A DNA stretch of 16,069 nt from CAZSNH01 sp052388455 (GCA_052388455.1 JBQTIA010000053.1:1-16069); one strand, 5' to 3'. Positions 1-7,957 are shown, counted from the stretch's first letter. The notes: generated by a model from the sequence alone, not told the origin. Made by a program: numbers and translations.

Positions 1-3000
1 GGGGATGACCGGAGAGTACGACGCCGACCGCAACGAACGGGGCCTGCTGGCGCACCATCGGCGCCCTGGAAACGACCGGCTTGAGAACGAGCTTCGGAGC
101 GGCGCCGGCGCCGGCGCCGCTGCCGAACAGATCGCTGGTGCCGGCAGCGGCATCGGCGCCGAGCCGGTTGGCCAGCGCCATGACCGCCTCGACGTTGCCG
201 CGGACGAGCGCGCGGTTCGGCTCCAGTCCATCGAAGGCGCCGGCTGCGCTCAGCGTCTCGAGGGCGCGCTTGTTCAGCGAGCGGGTATCGATCCGCGCCG
301 CGAAGTCTCCGAGCGAGGCATATGGTCCCTTCTTCCGGCGTGCCGTGACGACGGTCGCGACGGCGCTGGCGCCGATGTTCTTCAGCGCGGCGAGCGAGTA
401 GCGGATGGCGCCGCGCGCCCGGCCGTCGGCGCGCTTGGGCGGCTCGGCGAGGAAGTCGACCTCGGAGGCGTTGACGCAGGGCGGCAGGATGCGGATGCCG
501 CTCTTCCGCGCCTCGGCCGCGAACATCGCCAGCTTGTCGGTGTTCGACATGTCGAGCGTCATCGAGGCGGCCAGGAACTCCTCGCGGAAGTTCGCCTTCA
601 TGTAGGCCGTGTGATAGCTGACCAGCGCATAGGCGGCCGCATGGCTCTTGTTGAAGCCGTAGCCGGCGAACTTGTCGACCAGCTCGAAGATATAGGCCGC
701 ATCCTTCTTCTCGACGCCGCGGGCCAGCGCCCCTTCGACGAAACGGCTCTGATGGCGCGCCATCTCGGCCTTGTCCTTCTTGCCCATCGCGCGGCGCAGA
801 AGATCGGCCTCGCCGAGGCTGTAGCCGCCCATCACCTGGGCGATCTGAATGACCTGCTCCTGGTAGATGATGACGCCGTAGGTCTCTTTCAGGATGCCTT
901 CGAGCAGCGGATCGAGGCAGTCGACCGGCTCCTCGCCGTGCTTGCGGTTGATGTAGGTCGGGATGTTGTCCATGGGACCGGGGCGGTAGAGCGCCACCAT
1001 GGCGATGATGTCCTCGAAGCGGTCGGGCTTCAGCCGCTTCAGGCTTTCGCGCATCCCCGTGCTTTCGAGCTGGAACACGCCGACCGTATCGGCGCGCGCC
1101 AGCAGCTCGTAGGCCGCGCGCACGTCCGGCGCGTCGCCCGCGATGGCGAGGCGGGCGAGGTCGAGCGTCAATCCACGCCCGCGGCGCACCAGCTCCACTG
1201 CCTTCTGAAGCACCGTCAGGGTCTTCAGGCCGAGGAAGTCGAACTTCACGAGGCCCGCAGCCTCGACCAGCTTCCAGTTGAACTGGGTGATCGGGAAGTT
1301 CGACTTGGGATCGCGGTACATCGGCACCAGCTCGTCGAGCGGGCGGTCGCCGATCACCATGCCGGCGGCGTGCGTCGAGGCATGGCGATAGAGACCTTCG
1401 AGCTTCTCCGCGATTTCGAGCAGGCGGGCGACGATCGGCTCGCGCTTCTGCTCCTCCTGCAGCTTGGGCTCGCCATCGATCGCCTGGCGCAGCGTGACCG
1501 GATTGGCCGGATTGTTCGGCACCAGCTTGCACAGGCGGTCGACCTGCCCGTAGGGCATCTGGAGCACGCGCCCCACGTCGCGCAGCACGGCGCGGGCCTG
1601 CAGCTTGCCGTGTGTGATGATCTGCGCCACGCGGTCGGCGCCGTAGCGCTGCTGCACGTAGCGGATGACCTCGTCGCGCCGGTCCTGGCAGAAGTCGATG
1701 TCGAAATCAGGCATCGACACGCGCTCGGGATTGAGGAAGCGCTCGAAGAGCAGTCCAAAACGCAAGGGATCGAGATCGGTGATGGTCAGCGCCCAGGCGA
1801 CGAGGGAGCCGGCACCCGAGCCGCGGCCCGGTCCGACGGGAATGCCCTGCCCCTTGGTCCACTTGATGAAGTCGGCGACGATGAGGAAGTAGCCGGGAAA
1901 CTTCATTCGGGTGATGACTTCGACCTCGTAGGCGAGGCGCTTGTCGTAGTCGGCGCGGCTGAAACCGGGCGACAGCTCGACCTCGCGCAGACGCTGATCT
2001 AATCCCGCTTCGGCCTGCCGGCGCAGCTCGTCGGCTTCCGCTGCCAGTTGGTCGGCCTCGGAGGCGCCTTTCGTCGTGGTGACGAAGCGCGGCAGAATCG
2101 GCTTGCGTCCCGTCGGCCGGAAGGCGCAGCGCCGCGCGATCTCCACCGTGTTGGCCAGCGCTTCGGGAAGGTCGGCGAACGTCTGGGCCATCTCCTCGGC
2201 GGATTTGAAATAGTGCTCGCGGGTGACACGGCGGCGGTCGTCCTCGACCACGTAGCGCCCCTCGGCGATGCACAGCAGCGCATCGTGGGCGTCGTAATCG
2301 TCGGAGTTCGCGAAGTAGACTTCGTTCGTGGCGACGATCGGCAGCCGGTGAGCGTAGGCGCGTTCGAGCAGCCTCGGCTCGACCTCGGCCTCGGTGGCGA
2401 GACCGTGGCGCTGCACCTCGACATAAAGCCGATCGCCGAAGCAGCGTTTCAGCGCCTCGAGCCGCGTCTCGGCCAGCTCGGCCTGCGCCTCGCGCAGCGG
2501 CCGGTCGATCGGCCCGTCGGGACCACCTGTCAGAAGGATCAGCCCGTCCGCAAATCTGGAAAGTGCATCGACGGTGACATGCGGCGCATCGGTGTCGGCA
2601 GTCCCGAGGTGAGCCTGCGATACGATCTTCATCAGGTTCGCGTAGCCGCACTCGTTCATGGCGAAGAGCGCGATCAGACCGTCGTAATGGGGCAGCGTAC
2701 GCGGCGCGGCCGGCAGTGACCCGGCCTTGGCCGGCTTCTTCTCTCCGAAGTTTATGGCGAGCGAGACGCCGGCGATCGGCTGCACGCCGGACGACGCCAT
2801 CTTGTCCGAGAACTCCAGCGCGCCGAAGAGATTGTTGGTGTCTGTCAGCCCCAATGCCGGGGCGTTGTGCTTCTGGGCGAGCTTGGCGAGGGTGGCGATC
2901 GGGAGCGCGCCTTCGAGCAGCGAATAGGCCGAATGCACTTTTAGGTGAATGAATGCGGGTGCATCGCCGGCCGGGGAGGACTCCCGTGACGCCGGACCGA

Positions 3001-3055
3001 CGGTAGAACCAGCCTTATCGCCAGCCTTGTTTAATGTGCGAATCGGAGCGCTCAT
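1..3055 (-). CDS. dnaE: DNA polymerase III alpha subunit (partial, 3' end off window)
   Basis: Catalytic subunit of the chromosomal replicase, which extends DNA 5'->3' in the cytoplasmic holoenzyme. 1018 codons are visible. The N-terminal PHP domain begins at FIHLKVHSAYS (residues 35-45) and continues through GLTDTNNLFGALEF. The polymerase core carries PDFDIDF at 449-455, so D452 and D454 match the first two catalytic aspartates of E. coli DnaE (D401, D403). D606 in KFDFLGL matches the third (D555). The frame stays open to the window edge and ends at SGHP, just before the OB-fold region, so about 140 residues of a usual ~1160 are missing. The ATG at 3055 is the only reasonable start: no ATG, GTG or TTG lies between it and the PHP domain. 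It gives about 29 residues more than E. coli DnaE. No strong Shine-Dalgarno is visible. This is a DnaE1-type sequence, and identification is near certain. Confidence 0.97.
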   Translation of the reverse strand, partial: MSAPIRTLNKAGDKAGSTVGPASRESSPAGDAPAFIHLKVHSAYSLLEGALPIATLAKLAQKHNAPALGLTDTNNLFGALEFSDKMASSGVQPIAGVSLAINFGEKKPAKAGSLPAAPRTLPHYDGLIALFAMNECGYANLMKIVSQAHLGTADTDAPHVTVDALSRFADGLILLTGGPDGPIDRPLREAQAELAETRLEALKRCFGDRLYVEVQRHGLATEAEVEPRLLERAYAHRLPIVATNEVYFANSDDYDAHDALLCIAEGRYVVEDDRRRVTREHYFKSAEEMAQTFADLPEALANTVEIARRCAFRPTGRKPILPRFVTTTKGASEADQLAAEADELRRQAEAGLDQRLREVELSPGFSRADYDKRLAYEVEVITRMKFPGYFLIVADFIKWTKGQGIPVGPGRGSGAGSLVAWALTITDLDPLRFGLLFERFLNPERVSMPDFDIDFCQDRRDEVIRYVQQRYGADRVAQIITHGKLQARAVLRDVGRVLQMPYGQVDRLCKLVPNNPANPVTLRQAIDGEPKLQEEQKREPIVARLLEIAEKLEGLYRHASTHAAGMVIGDRPLDELVPMYRDPKSNFPITQFNWKLVEAAGLVKFDFLGLKTLTVLQKAVELVRRGRGLTLDLARLAIAGDAPDVRAAYELLARADTVGVFQLESTGMRESLKRLKPDRFEDIIAMVALYRPGPMDNIPTYINRKHGEEPVDCLDPLLEGILKETYGVIIYQEQVIQIAQVMGGYSLGEADLLRRAMGKKDKAEMARHQSRFVEGALARGVEKKDAAYIFELVDKFAGYGFNKSHAAAYALVSYHTAYMKANFREEFLAASMTLDMSNTDKLAMFAAEARKSGIRILPPCVNASEVDFLAEPPKRADGRARGAIRYSLAALKNIGASAVATVVTARRKKGPYASLGDFAARIDTRSLNKRALETLSAAGAFDGLEPNRALVRGNVEAVMALANRLGADAAAGTSDLFGSGAGAGAAPKLVLKPVVSRAPMVRQQAPFVAVGVVLSGHP

Positions 3056-3144
3056 CCGCGAAACATAGGAGCCCCCGCGAAGCGGCGCATGGTATCGATG
3101 AACTACGGCCGGGATTGCACACTCTTTCCACAGCGGGCGCGAGC

Positions 3145-3753
3145 CTATTCTCCGTCCAGACCCAACTCGCGAAGGCGAAGCGCAATCTCCGGCACCCAGC
3201 GCGGGTTCAGCCGCTCGTCCTGACCGATCGTGACGACCATCTCGTAGGCGTCCCCGGACGGTTTCCGGTGCACCCGCGTCTCCAACGTGACGGCGTTCAC
3301 AACCCAATATTCCTTGACGCCGAGCCGGGCATAGAGCGGTGCCTTGGTCGAGGTGTCGAACTTCAGACTGGATTCCGCGACCTCGACGAGCAAGCGTACC
3401 TCATTAGGCGGCGTTCTGGTCACCGACCTAAATTCCGCAGGAAAGAAAATAAGGTCCGGCTCGCAGTAAGTTTCCCGGTCCGGCCGCCAGCCCAACTCAA
3501 TGACCAACTGCAGCTCACTCGGCAACCGCCGGTAGGCCCAGTTCGTCAACGCCGCCTTGAGATTTTCGTGTCGAGCGCCCTTTGCTGCCATCGGCACCAG
3601 CTCCCCGCCGATCAGCTCGACTCTGTCGTCTTCGGTCAGGATCCCAAGCTCAATGAAGCGCTCGAACTCGGCGAGCGTCCACCGCCACCGCGGCAGACCT
3701 TCTGCGGCCTGGGTGGGCGAGCGCTGCGAACGGCGGGCGACGTGCTCGTTCAT
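3145..3753 (-). CDS. Uma2-family (DUF820) putative restriction-like endonuclease
   Basis: 202-residue protein of the Uma2 family, a PD-(D/E)XK nuclease fold. The true biological role of the family is largely unknown. Visible family features are an N-terminal helix with an ELGILTEDDRVELIGGEL segment (about 35-52), CEPDLIFF (97-104, D100) and LLVEVAESS (121-129, E124). These are followed by an LYARLGVKEYWVVNA stretch (140-154) that is strongly characteristic. D100 and E124 are the likely metal-binding residues, so the active site looks intact. The length is normal for the family. An in-frame TAG at 3760-3762 lies just upstream of the ATG, so this is the longest possible start. The gene sits 84 nt after lolD and 89 nt before dnaE, an unusual place for it. 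Parts of it are less G+C-rich than its neighbours (31 of 60 bases in 3421-3480), consistent with acquisition. Family assignment is confident; substrate and role are unknown. Confidence 0.87.
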   Translation of the reverse strand: MNEHVARRSQRSPTQAAEGLPRWRWTLAEFERFIELGILTEDDRVELIGGELVPMAAKGARHENLKAALTNWAYRRLPSELQLVIELGWRPDRETYCEPDLIFFPAEFRSVTRTPPNEVRLLVEVAESSLKFDTSTKAPLYARLGVKEYWVVNAVTLETRVHRKPSGDAYEMVVTIGQDERLNPRWVPEIALRLRELGLDGE

Positions 3754-3755
3754 GA

Positions 3756-3771
3756 GCTGCTATTTAGCAGC
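3756..3771 (-). other. Short perfect hairpin just before the Uma2 start codon
   Basis: On the minus strand GCTGCT, AAAT, AGCAGC forms a perfect 6-bp stem with a 4-nt loop. It ends 2 nt before the ATG at 3753. It occupies the place where a Shine-Dalgarno would be, and none is recognisable. If transcribed it could block ribosome access; if the transcript starts at the ATG it is not in the RNA at all. No U-tract follows, so it is not an intrinsic terminator. Confidence 0.4.
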
Positions 3772-3789
3772 ATTCGGCCCCAGTGTGAA
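3761..3789 (-). promoter_or_regulatory. Candidate promoter for the Uma2 gene (possibly leaderless)
   Basis: A -35-like TTCACA (3789-3784, five of six matches to TTGACA) is separated by 17 bp from a -10-like TAAATA (3766-3761, three of six matches). The A of the start codon lies 8 nt after the -10, where transcription would be expected to begin, so the message would be leaderless. The -10 match is weak. The absence of a Shine-Dalgarno fits a leaderless start but does not prove it. Confidence 0.27.
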
Positions 3790-3837
3790 CGCGAGTGCCA
3801 CTATGCAGTTAGTGCGACCCGCGCTTCGCCGTGCGTG

Positions 3838-4554
3838 TCAGCGCACCGCCGCCGGAGCGACCTCGACCAGCAGGCCGTTTTCGAGGCGCAGCACGCGGTC
3901 CATGCGCCCCGCAAGCTCCAGATTGTGGGTGGCGATCAGCGCTGCGACCCCTTCGCTCCGGAAAAGGCCGATCAGCTCCTGGAAGACCACCTCCGACGTC
4001 GTGGGGTCGAGATTGCCGGTCGGCTCGTCGGCCAGGATCAGCTTCGGCTTGTTGGCGAGCGCGCGACAGATGGCGGTCCGCTGCTGCTCGCCACCCGAGA
4101 GCTGCGCCGGGCGGTGCTCAAGGCGATCCGCGAGGCCGAGTTTCGAGAGCAGGGCCGTGGCGCGTTGCTCGGCGGCGCGGCGCGGCGTGCCGAGGATCAT
4201 CTGCGGCAGCACCACGTTCTCGATCGCGGAGAACTCGGGCAGCAGCTGATGAAACTGGTAGATGAACCCGATCTCCGCCCGCCGCACGCGGGTTCGACCG
4301 CCGTCGTCCAGCTTCGAGCAGTCCTTGCCGGAGACCACGACCTTTCCACTGTCGGGCGTTTCCAGCAGACCGGCGATGTGCAGCAGCGTCGACTTGCCGG
4401 CGCCCGACGGCCCGACGAGCGCGACGGACTGGCCCGGCATCAGCGCCGCCGTGGCCCCGGCCAGGACGCGGATCACCCGCTCGCCCTGCCTGAAGGAGCG
4501 TTCGAGACTGTCGAGCGACAGAACCGGCATCGTCGTCACATCGGACACGGGCAT
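3838..4554 (-). CDS. lolD: Lipoprotein-releasing ABC transporter ATPase LolD
   Basis: Cytoplasmic ATPase that powers extraction of outer-membrane-bound lipoproteins from the inner membrane. It works with the LolC/E permease encoded just upstream. In the 238-residue form, Walker A GPSGAGKS is at 48-55, the Q-loop is in FIYQFHQLLPEFSAIENV (Q100), signature LSGGEQQR at 152-159, Walker B LILADE at 172-177 and the switch histidine at 210. The HQLLPEFSAIENV stretch after the Q-loop is typical of LolD among MacB-like ATPases. The ATG at 4554 lies 2 nt after the lolC stop (TGAGGATG), which suggests translational coupling. A second ATG at 4530 would give 230 residues and cannot be excluded. A longer open frame up to 4743 lies within lolC and has no family similarity, so I rejected it. 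Confidence 0.95.
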   Translation of the reverse strand: MPVSDVTTMPVLSLDSLERSFRQGERVIRVLAGATAALMPGQSVALVGPSGAGKSTLLHIAGLLETPDSGKVVVSGKDCSKLDDGGRTRVRRAEIGFIYQFHQLLPEFSAIENVVLPQMILGTPRRAAEQRATALLSKLGLADRLEHRPAQLSGGEQQRTAICRALANKPKLILADEPTGNLDPTTSEVVFQELIGLFRSEGVAALIATHNLELAGRMDRVLRLENGLLVEVAPAAVR

Positions 4555-4556
4555 CC

Positions 4557-5849
4557 TCACTCGTAGCGCAGCGCTTCGACCGGATCGAGCCGAGAGGCGC
4601 GCCAGGACGGATACAGCGTCGCGAGCACCGACAGAGCCAGCGCCATCGCCACGATCATGCCCGTCTCGAAGCGGTCGATCTCGGACGGCAGGCGCGTCAG
4701 ATAGTACACGTTCGGATCGAACACCGGCGTGCCCGTGACCCACTGCACGAAGCCGCGCACGCTCTCGATGTTCCAGCAGAAGACGATGCCGAGCACGAAG
4801 CCGGCCAGCGTTCCGACAACGCCGATGGCGGCGCCGGTGATCAGAAACACGCGCATCACCGCGCCTTTCGTGGCTCCCATGGTGCGCAGCACGGCGATGT
4901 CTCGGCCCTTGTCCTTCACCAGCATCATCATGCCGGAGATGATGTTCAGCGCGGCGACGAGGATGATCAGCGACAGGATGATGAACATCACATTGCGTTC
5001 GACCTCCAGCACCTTGGCGAAGGTTTCGTTGCGCTGAAGCCAGTCGGAGGTGTGGATGCTCGGACCGCCGGCGGCACGCAGCGCGACGGCGTAATCGCCG
5101 ACCCGCTCGGGATTTTCGGTCACCACTTCGAGAACGTCGACCTCGTCGGCCTTGTTGAAATACTTCTGCGCTTCATGCAGCGGCATGAAGATCATCGTCT
5201 TGTCGTATTCCGACATCCCGAGCTCGAACACGGCGACGATCGGATAGGGCTTGGTTCGCGGCGAGGTGCCGAATGGCGTCGACGCCCCGCGCGGCGAGAT
5301 GACCGTGATGGTATCGCCGACGTTGACCCTGAGCGAGGAGGCGAGCCTCGTGCCGATCGCGATGCCCGACTGCTCGTCGTAGCCGTCGAGCGTGCCGTAG
5401 CGGATGTTGTCGGCGACCAGCGGCAGCGCCTTCAGGCTCTTCTCGGAAATCCCGCGCACCAGTGCGCCGAGCGCCTGCACGCTGGACGACACCATCACCT
5501 GCCCCTCGATGATCGGAAGCACTGCCTCGACACCCGGCACCGTCGCCAGGCGCTGCGAGATGGCGTCGTAGTCGGTGAACGGCTCGCCGATTTTATGCAC
5601 GATGACGTGGCCGTTGAGACCGAGAATTTTATCGAACAGATCTTTCCGGAATCCGTTCATGACGGCCATGACGATGATCAGCGTGGCGACGCCGAGCATG
5701 ATGCCGAGGAATGAAAACCCGGCGATGACGGAGATGAACCCTTCCTTGCGCCGGGCGCGCAAATACCGCGAGGCGAGAAGCCATTCGAACGGCGCGAAGG
5801 GTCTGGTGTCGGCCGCACTCTCAGTGGCTGATGTCGTCACGTCTCTCAC
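4557..5849 (-). CDS. lolC: Lipoprotein-releasing ABC transporter permease (LolC/LolE)
   Basis: Inner-membrane permease of the Lol export system, 430 residues, the usual size. The topology is that of the MacB/FtsX-like permease group. The first membrane helix is at about 38-64. A large periplasmic domain (about 65-285) includes GIAIGTRLASSLRV and a FELGMSEYDKTMIFMPL segment. Three further helices lie at about 287-311, 332-360 and 396-414. The LVKDKGRDIAVLRTMGAT segment (310-327) is the coupling region that contacts LolD. The end, YPSWRASRLDPVEALRYE, is characteristic. Only one permease gene is present between proS and lolD, so the complex probably uses two copies of it (inference); LolC and LolE cannot be told apart here. 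The start is GTG at 5849, with AGGGGG about 8 nt upstream; a second in-frame GTG at 5840 is possible. Confidence 0.94.
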   Translation of the reverse strand: MRDVTTSATESAADTRPFAPFEWLLASRYLRARRKEGFISVIAGFSFLGIMLGVATLIIVMAVMNGFRKDLFDKILGLNGHVIVHKIGEPFTDYDAISQRLATVPGVEAVLPIIEGQVMVSSSVQALGALVRGISEKSLKALPLVADNIRYGTLDGYDEQSGIAIGTRLASSLRVNVGDTITVISPRGASTPFGTSPRTKPYPIVAVFELGMSEYDKTMIFMPLHEAQKYFNKADEVDVLEVVTENPERVGDYAVALRAAGGPSIHTSDWLQRNETFAKVLEVERNVMFIILSLIILVAALNIISGMMMLVKDKGRDIAVLRTMGATKGAVMRVFLITGAAIGVVGTLAGFVLGIVFCWNIESVRGFVQWVTGTPVFDPNVYYLTRLPSEIDRFETGMIVAMALALSVLATLYPSWRASRLDPVEALRYE

Positions 5850-5933
5850 ACTCAGACCCCCTGGTGGGGATCGCTCCCTGTCCGCACACAGCGATTGTAG
5901 ACCTCAAGTCTGGCGCCGCGCACCAGCCCCACG

Positions 5934-7466
5934 TCAATAGGCCCGTGCGATAAGAACATTCTCCTTGGCGGGTTCGCCTGTGAAAACGCATTTGCCCCGT
6001 ACCGGCTCCTGTGCGAGCGGGGCATTACGAATCGTAAGCTTCAACGCCTTCAGCCGTTCGCCGATCGCGTCCAGCTTTGCGCCTTCGGGCCGTGACCAAG
6101 CCACTTGCGCCCATCCCCGGAACGGCCCCGACTCGTCCTCGGCTTCCGTGACACCGAAATACGCCGAAAGCTCGTCGAATGTCTTGAGGCTCGTGACGAT
6201 ATTGCCGTCCAGCCGTGCCTTGGCCTCGGCGTGCAATGCGGCCTGGATACCCGCGAGCAGCGCCGGCGCCTCGGCCACGAACGCATCCCGCGACCGGGTG
6301 TGCGAGACGATTTTGTCGCCATCGCGCAGCTTGTCGCGGCGCATGAAGGTGACGTTGCCGCTGCTGATGTCGCGACCCCCCAATTCGATGATCACGGGAG
6401 CCCCACGACGAACCCAGCCCCAGCGCTTTTCGGCCGACTTGACGGGCTTGGTATCGACGAGAACTCGAATACCCTGGCTCTTCAAGGCTTTTTCGAGAGC
6501 ACCGCAGGACTCCAGCAGGGCCGCGTCTTCCGGTTTGTCGCGCAGCATCGGCACGATCACGATCTGCCGGGGTGCGATTCGCGGCGGCAACCGCAGACCA
6601 TCGTCGTCGCCGTGGGACATGATGACCCCGCCGATCAGTCGCGTCGAGACTCCCCAACTCGTCGTATGACAGTGCTCGAGCTTGCCTTCAGCGCTCTGGA
6701 ACTGGATGTTCTGCGCCCTGGCAAAATGCGTTCCCAGATAGTGGGACGTGCCGGCCTGGAGCGCCTTGCCGTCCTGCATCATCGCTTCGATGGAGAAGGT
6801 GTTGTCCGCGCCGGGGAAGCGCTCGTTGGCCGGCTTCTCGCCGGCGATCACCGGCATCGCCAGCTCCTCCTCGGCGAAGGAGCGATAGACTTCGAGCATG
6901 CGCATGGTCTCGTCCATCGCGTCGTCGCGGTCGGCGTGGGCGGTATGCCCCTCCTGCCAGAGAAACTCCGCCGTGCGCAGGAACAGCCGCGTGCGCATTT
7001 CCCAACGGACCACGTTGGCCCACTGATTGATCAACAGCGGCAGGTCGCGATAGCTTTTCACCCAGCGCTGGAAGGCATCGCCGATGATCGTCTCCGATGT
7101 AGGACGGACAATCAGAGGCTCGTCGAGCACGGCGTCCGGATCGAGAACCAGCTTGCCGCCCTCGTTCTTGAGGCGATGGTGGGTGACGACCGCCATCTCC
7201 TTGGCGAAGCCTTCGACGTGCTCCGCCTCCTTGGCAATGAAGCTCATCGGGATGAACAGCGGGAAATAGCAGTTCTCGTGGCCGGTCTCTTTGATGCGGC
7301 CATCCAACTCGGCCTGGATGCGTTCCCACACCCCCCAGCCCCACGGCTTGATGATCATGCAGCCGCGCACGGGGCTCGTCTCGGCCATGTCGCCGTCGCG
7401 CACGACCGTCTGATACCACTCCGGGAAGCTCTGCTCACGGCTGACCGCCAGGGCGCGCTTGCTCAT
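5934..7466 (-). CDS. proS: Prolyl-tRNA synthetase, archaeal/eukaryotic type
   Basis: Charges tRNA-Pro with proline in the cytoplasm (class II synthetase), 510 residues. It resembles the Thermus/archaeal form throughout: FPEWYQTVVRDGDMAE near the start, YFPLFIPMSFIAKEAEHVEG, RPTSE at 121-125, motif 2 from NVVRWEMRTR to FLRTAEFLWQEGHTAH (162-177), and motif 3 GVSTRLIGG (272-280). The anticodon-binding domain spans about 300-396. A C-terminal domain ends in ARAY, including the terminal tyrosine typical of this type. There is no editing insertion domain. In Thermus the C-terminal domain binds zinc through four cysteines; only C493 in GKCVFTGEP remains here. The ATG at 7466 is chosen because a longer frame begins at TTG 7568 and adds no conserved sequence. 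Alphaproteobacteria usually carry the ~440-residue bacterial form at this locus. Function is confident; the origin is inferred. Confidence 0.96.
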   Translation of the reverse strand: MSKRALAVSREQSFPEWYQTVVRDGDMAETSPVRGCMIIKPWGWGVWERIQAELDGRIKETGHENCYFPLFIPMSFIAKEAEHVEGFAKEMAVVTHHRLKNEGGKLVLDPDAVLDEPLIVRPTSETIIGDAFQRWVKSYRDLPLLINQWANVVRWEMRTRLFLRTAEFLWQEGHTAHADRDDAMDETMRMLEVYRSFAEEELAMPVIAGEKPANERFPGADNTFSIEAMMQDGKALQAGTSHYLGTHFARAQNIQFQSAEGKLEHCHTTSWGVSTRLIGGVIMSHGDDDGLRLPPRIAPRQIVIVPMLRDKPEDAALLESCGALEKALKSQGIRVLVDTKPVKSAEKRWGWVRRGAPVIIELGGRDISSGNVTFMRRDKLRDGDKIVSHTRSRDAFVAEAPALLAGIQAALHAEAKARLDGNIVTSLKTFDELSAYFGVTEAEDESGPFRGWAQVAWSRPEGAKLDAIGERLKALKLTIRNAPLAQEPVRGKCVFTGEPAKENVLIARAY

Positions 7467-7508
7467 CGATGAAACTCTGCCATCTGGGGGCCTGAAAGAT
7501 GCTGCGCG

Positions 7509-7537
7509 CTCATAGCCAGGATTAGGCGCAAGGGCAA
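7509..7537 (-). promoter_or_regulatory. Weak candidate promoter for proS
   Basis: In the 126-nt gap between the DUF1467 gene and proS, TTGCCC (7537-7532) is followed after 17 bp by TATGAG (7514-7509). Each has four of six consensus matches. It would give a leader of about 35 nt. I see no other clear signal in this gap and no terminator with a U-tract. The match is weak enough to occur by chance. Confidence 0.2.
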
Positions 7538-7592
7538 TGCCGCCGCCTTCGGAGAACCGAGTGTGCAAGGGGCGGCCGAAGATGCATCGGGC

Positions 7593-7850
7593 TCAATAGG
7601 GCACTTCGGGCATCTGCGTGCCGGCCCAATTGTATTCGAGCGCCGCCCAAACGAAAGCGAACACGACCGCCGCCACCACACTGTTGATCAGAAACACTTT
7701 CTTCAACCGCACCTTGGAGGGCGCGCTACCCGGCGTGCCGGGAACCACCTCGCCGTCCTCGCTCTGCGTGCGCAGGCCGAATGGCAGGACCGCGAACAGG
7801 CACATCCACCAGATCATGAAATAGAGCGCGAGAGCGAAGGCGATGTCCAT
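7593..7850 (-). CDS. DUF1467 family small membrane protein
   Basis: 85-residue protein of unknown function from a family found in Alphaproteobacteria. Two membrane helices are visible, about residues 4-24 and 52-73. They are joined by a conserved loop with AVLPFGLRTQSEDGEVVPGT and a SAP segment near 42-44. The N-terminal WWMCLFAVLPFG pattern is the family hallmark. The ATG at 7850 is preceded by GGAG with a 6-nt spacer. A longer frame, open to 7928, reads into the palindromic element upstream and was rejected. The gene lies between mce and proS, its usual place in this group. It is probably in the inner membrane; context gives no clear clue to its job. Confidence 0.88.
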   Translation of the reverse strand: MDIAFALALYFMIWWMCLFAVLPFGLRTQSEDGEVVPGTPGSAPSKVRLKKVFLINSVVAAVVFAFVWAALEYNWAGTQMPEVPY

Positions 7851-7863
7851 AGGCCACTCCGTG

Positions 7864-7956
7864 GCGTGAGATCGTGAGTCGTGAATGGTGAGGGGTAGCA
7901 GCTCAGGCAACGTGCTCGGTCGTACCACTCACGACTCACCACTCACGATCTCACGC
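7864..7956. repeat. Palindromic intergenic element B (between mce and DUF1467 gene)
   Basis: A 93-bp inverted repeat. The 29-nt arms 7864-7892 and 7928-7956 match at 26 of 29 positions around a 35-nt loop. The outer 13 bp, GTGAGATCGTGAG, are the same as the ends of the element at 8372-8465. The right arm reads as a run of 7-nt units of the form ACTCACN. It begins 1 nt after the mce stop codon and ends 3 nt before the Shine-Dalgarno of the DUF1467 gene. No U-tract follows on either strand, so a simple terminator is unlikely. Confidence 0.85.
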
Positions 7957-7957
7957 T

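Noticed and set aside
101..118. Three tandem GGCGCC hexamers inside dnaE
   Set aside because: They encode a short Gly/Ala linker after the conserved SDLFG segment near the C-terminal end. This is ordinary in G+C-rich genes.
5..2002. 665-codon open frame on the plus strand opposite dnaE
   Set aside because: dnaE on the other strand has intact catalytic motifs throughout. The opposite frame has Arg/His/Asp/Leu-rich low-information sequence, typical of the antisense of G+C-rich coding DNA.
3124..3132. DnaA-box-like CTTTCCACA upstream of dnaE
   Set aside because: It has seven of nine matches to TTATCCACA, is a single copy and has no AT-rich region nearby. Such matches are expected by chance.
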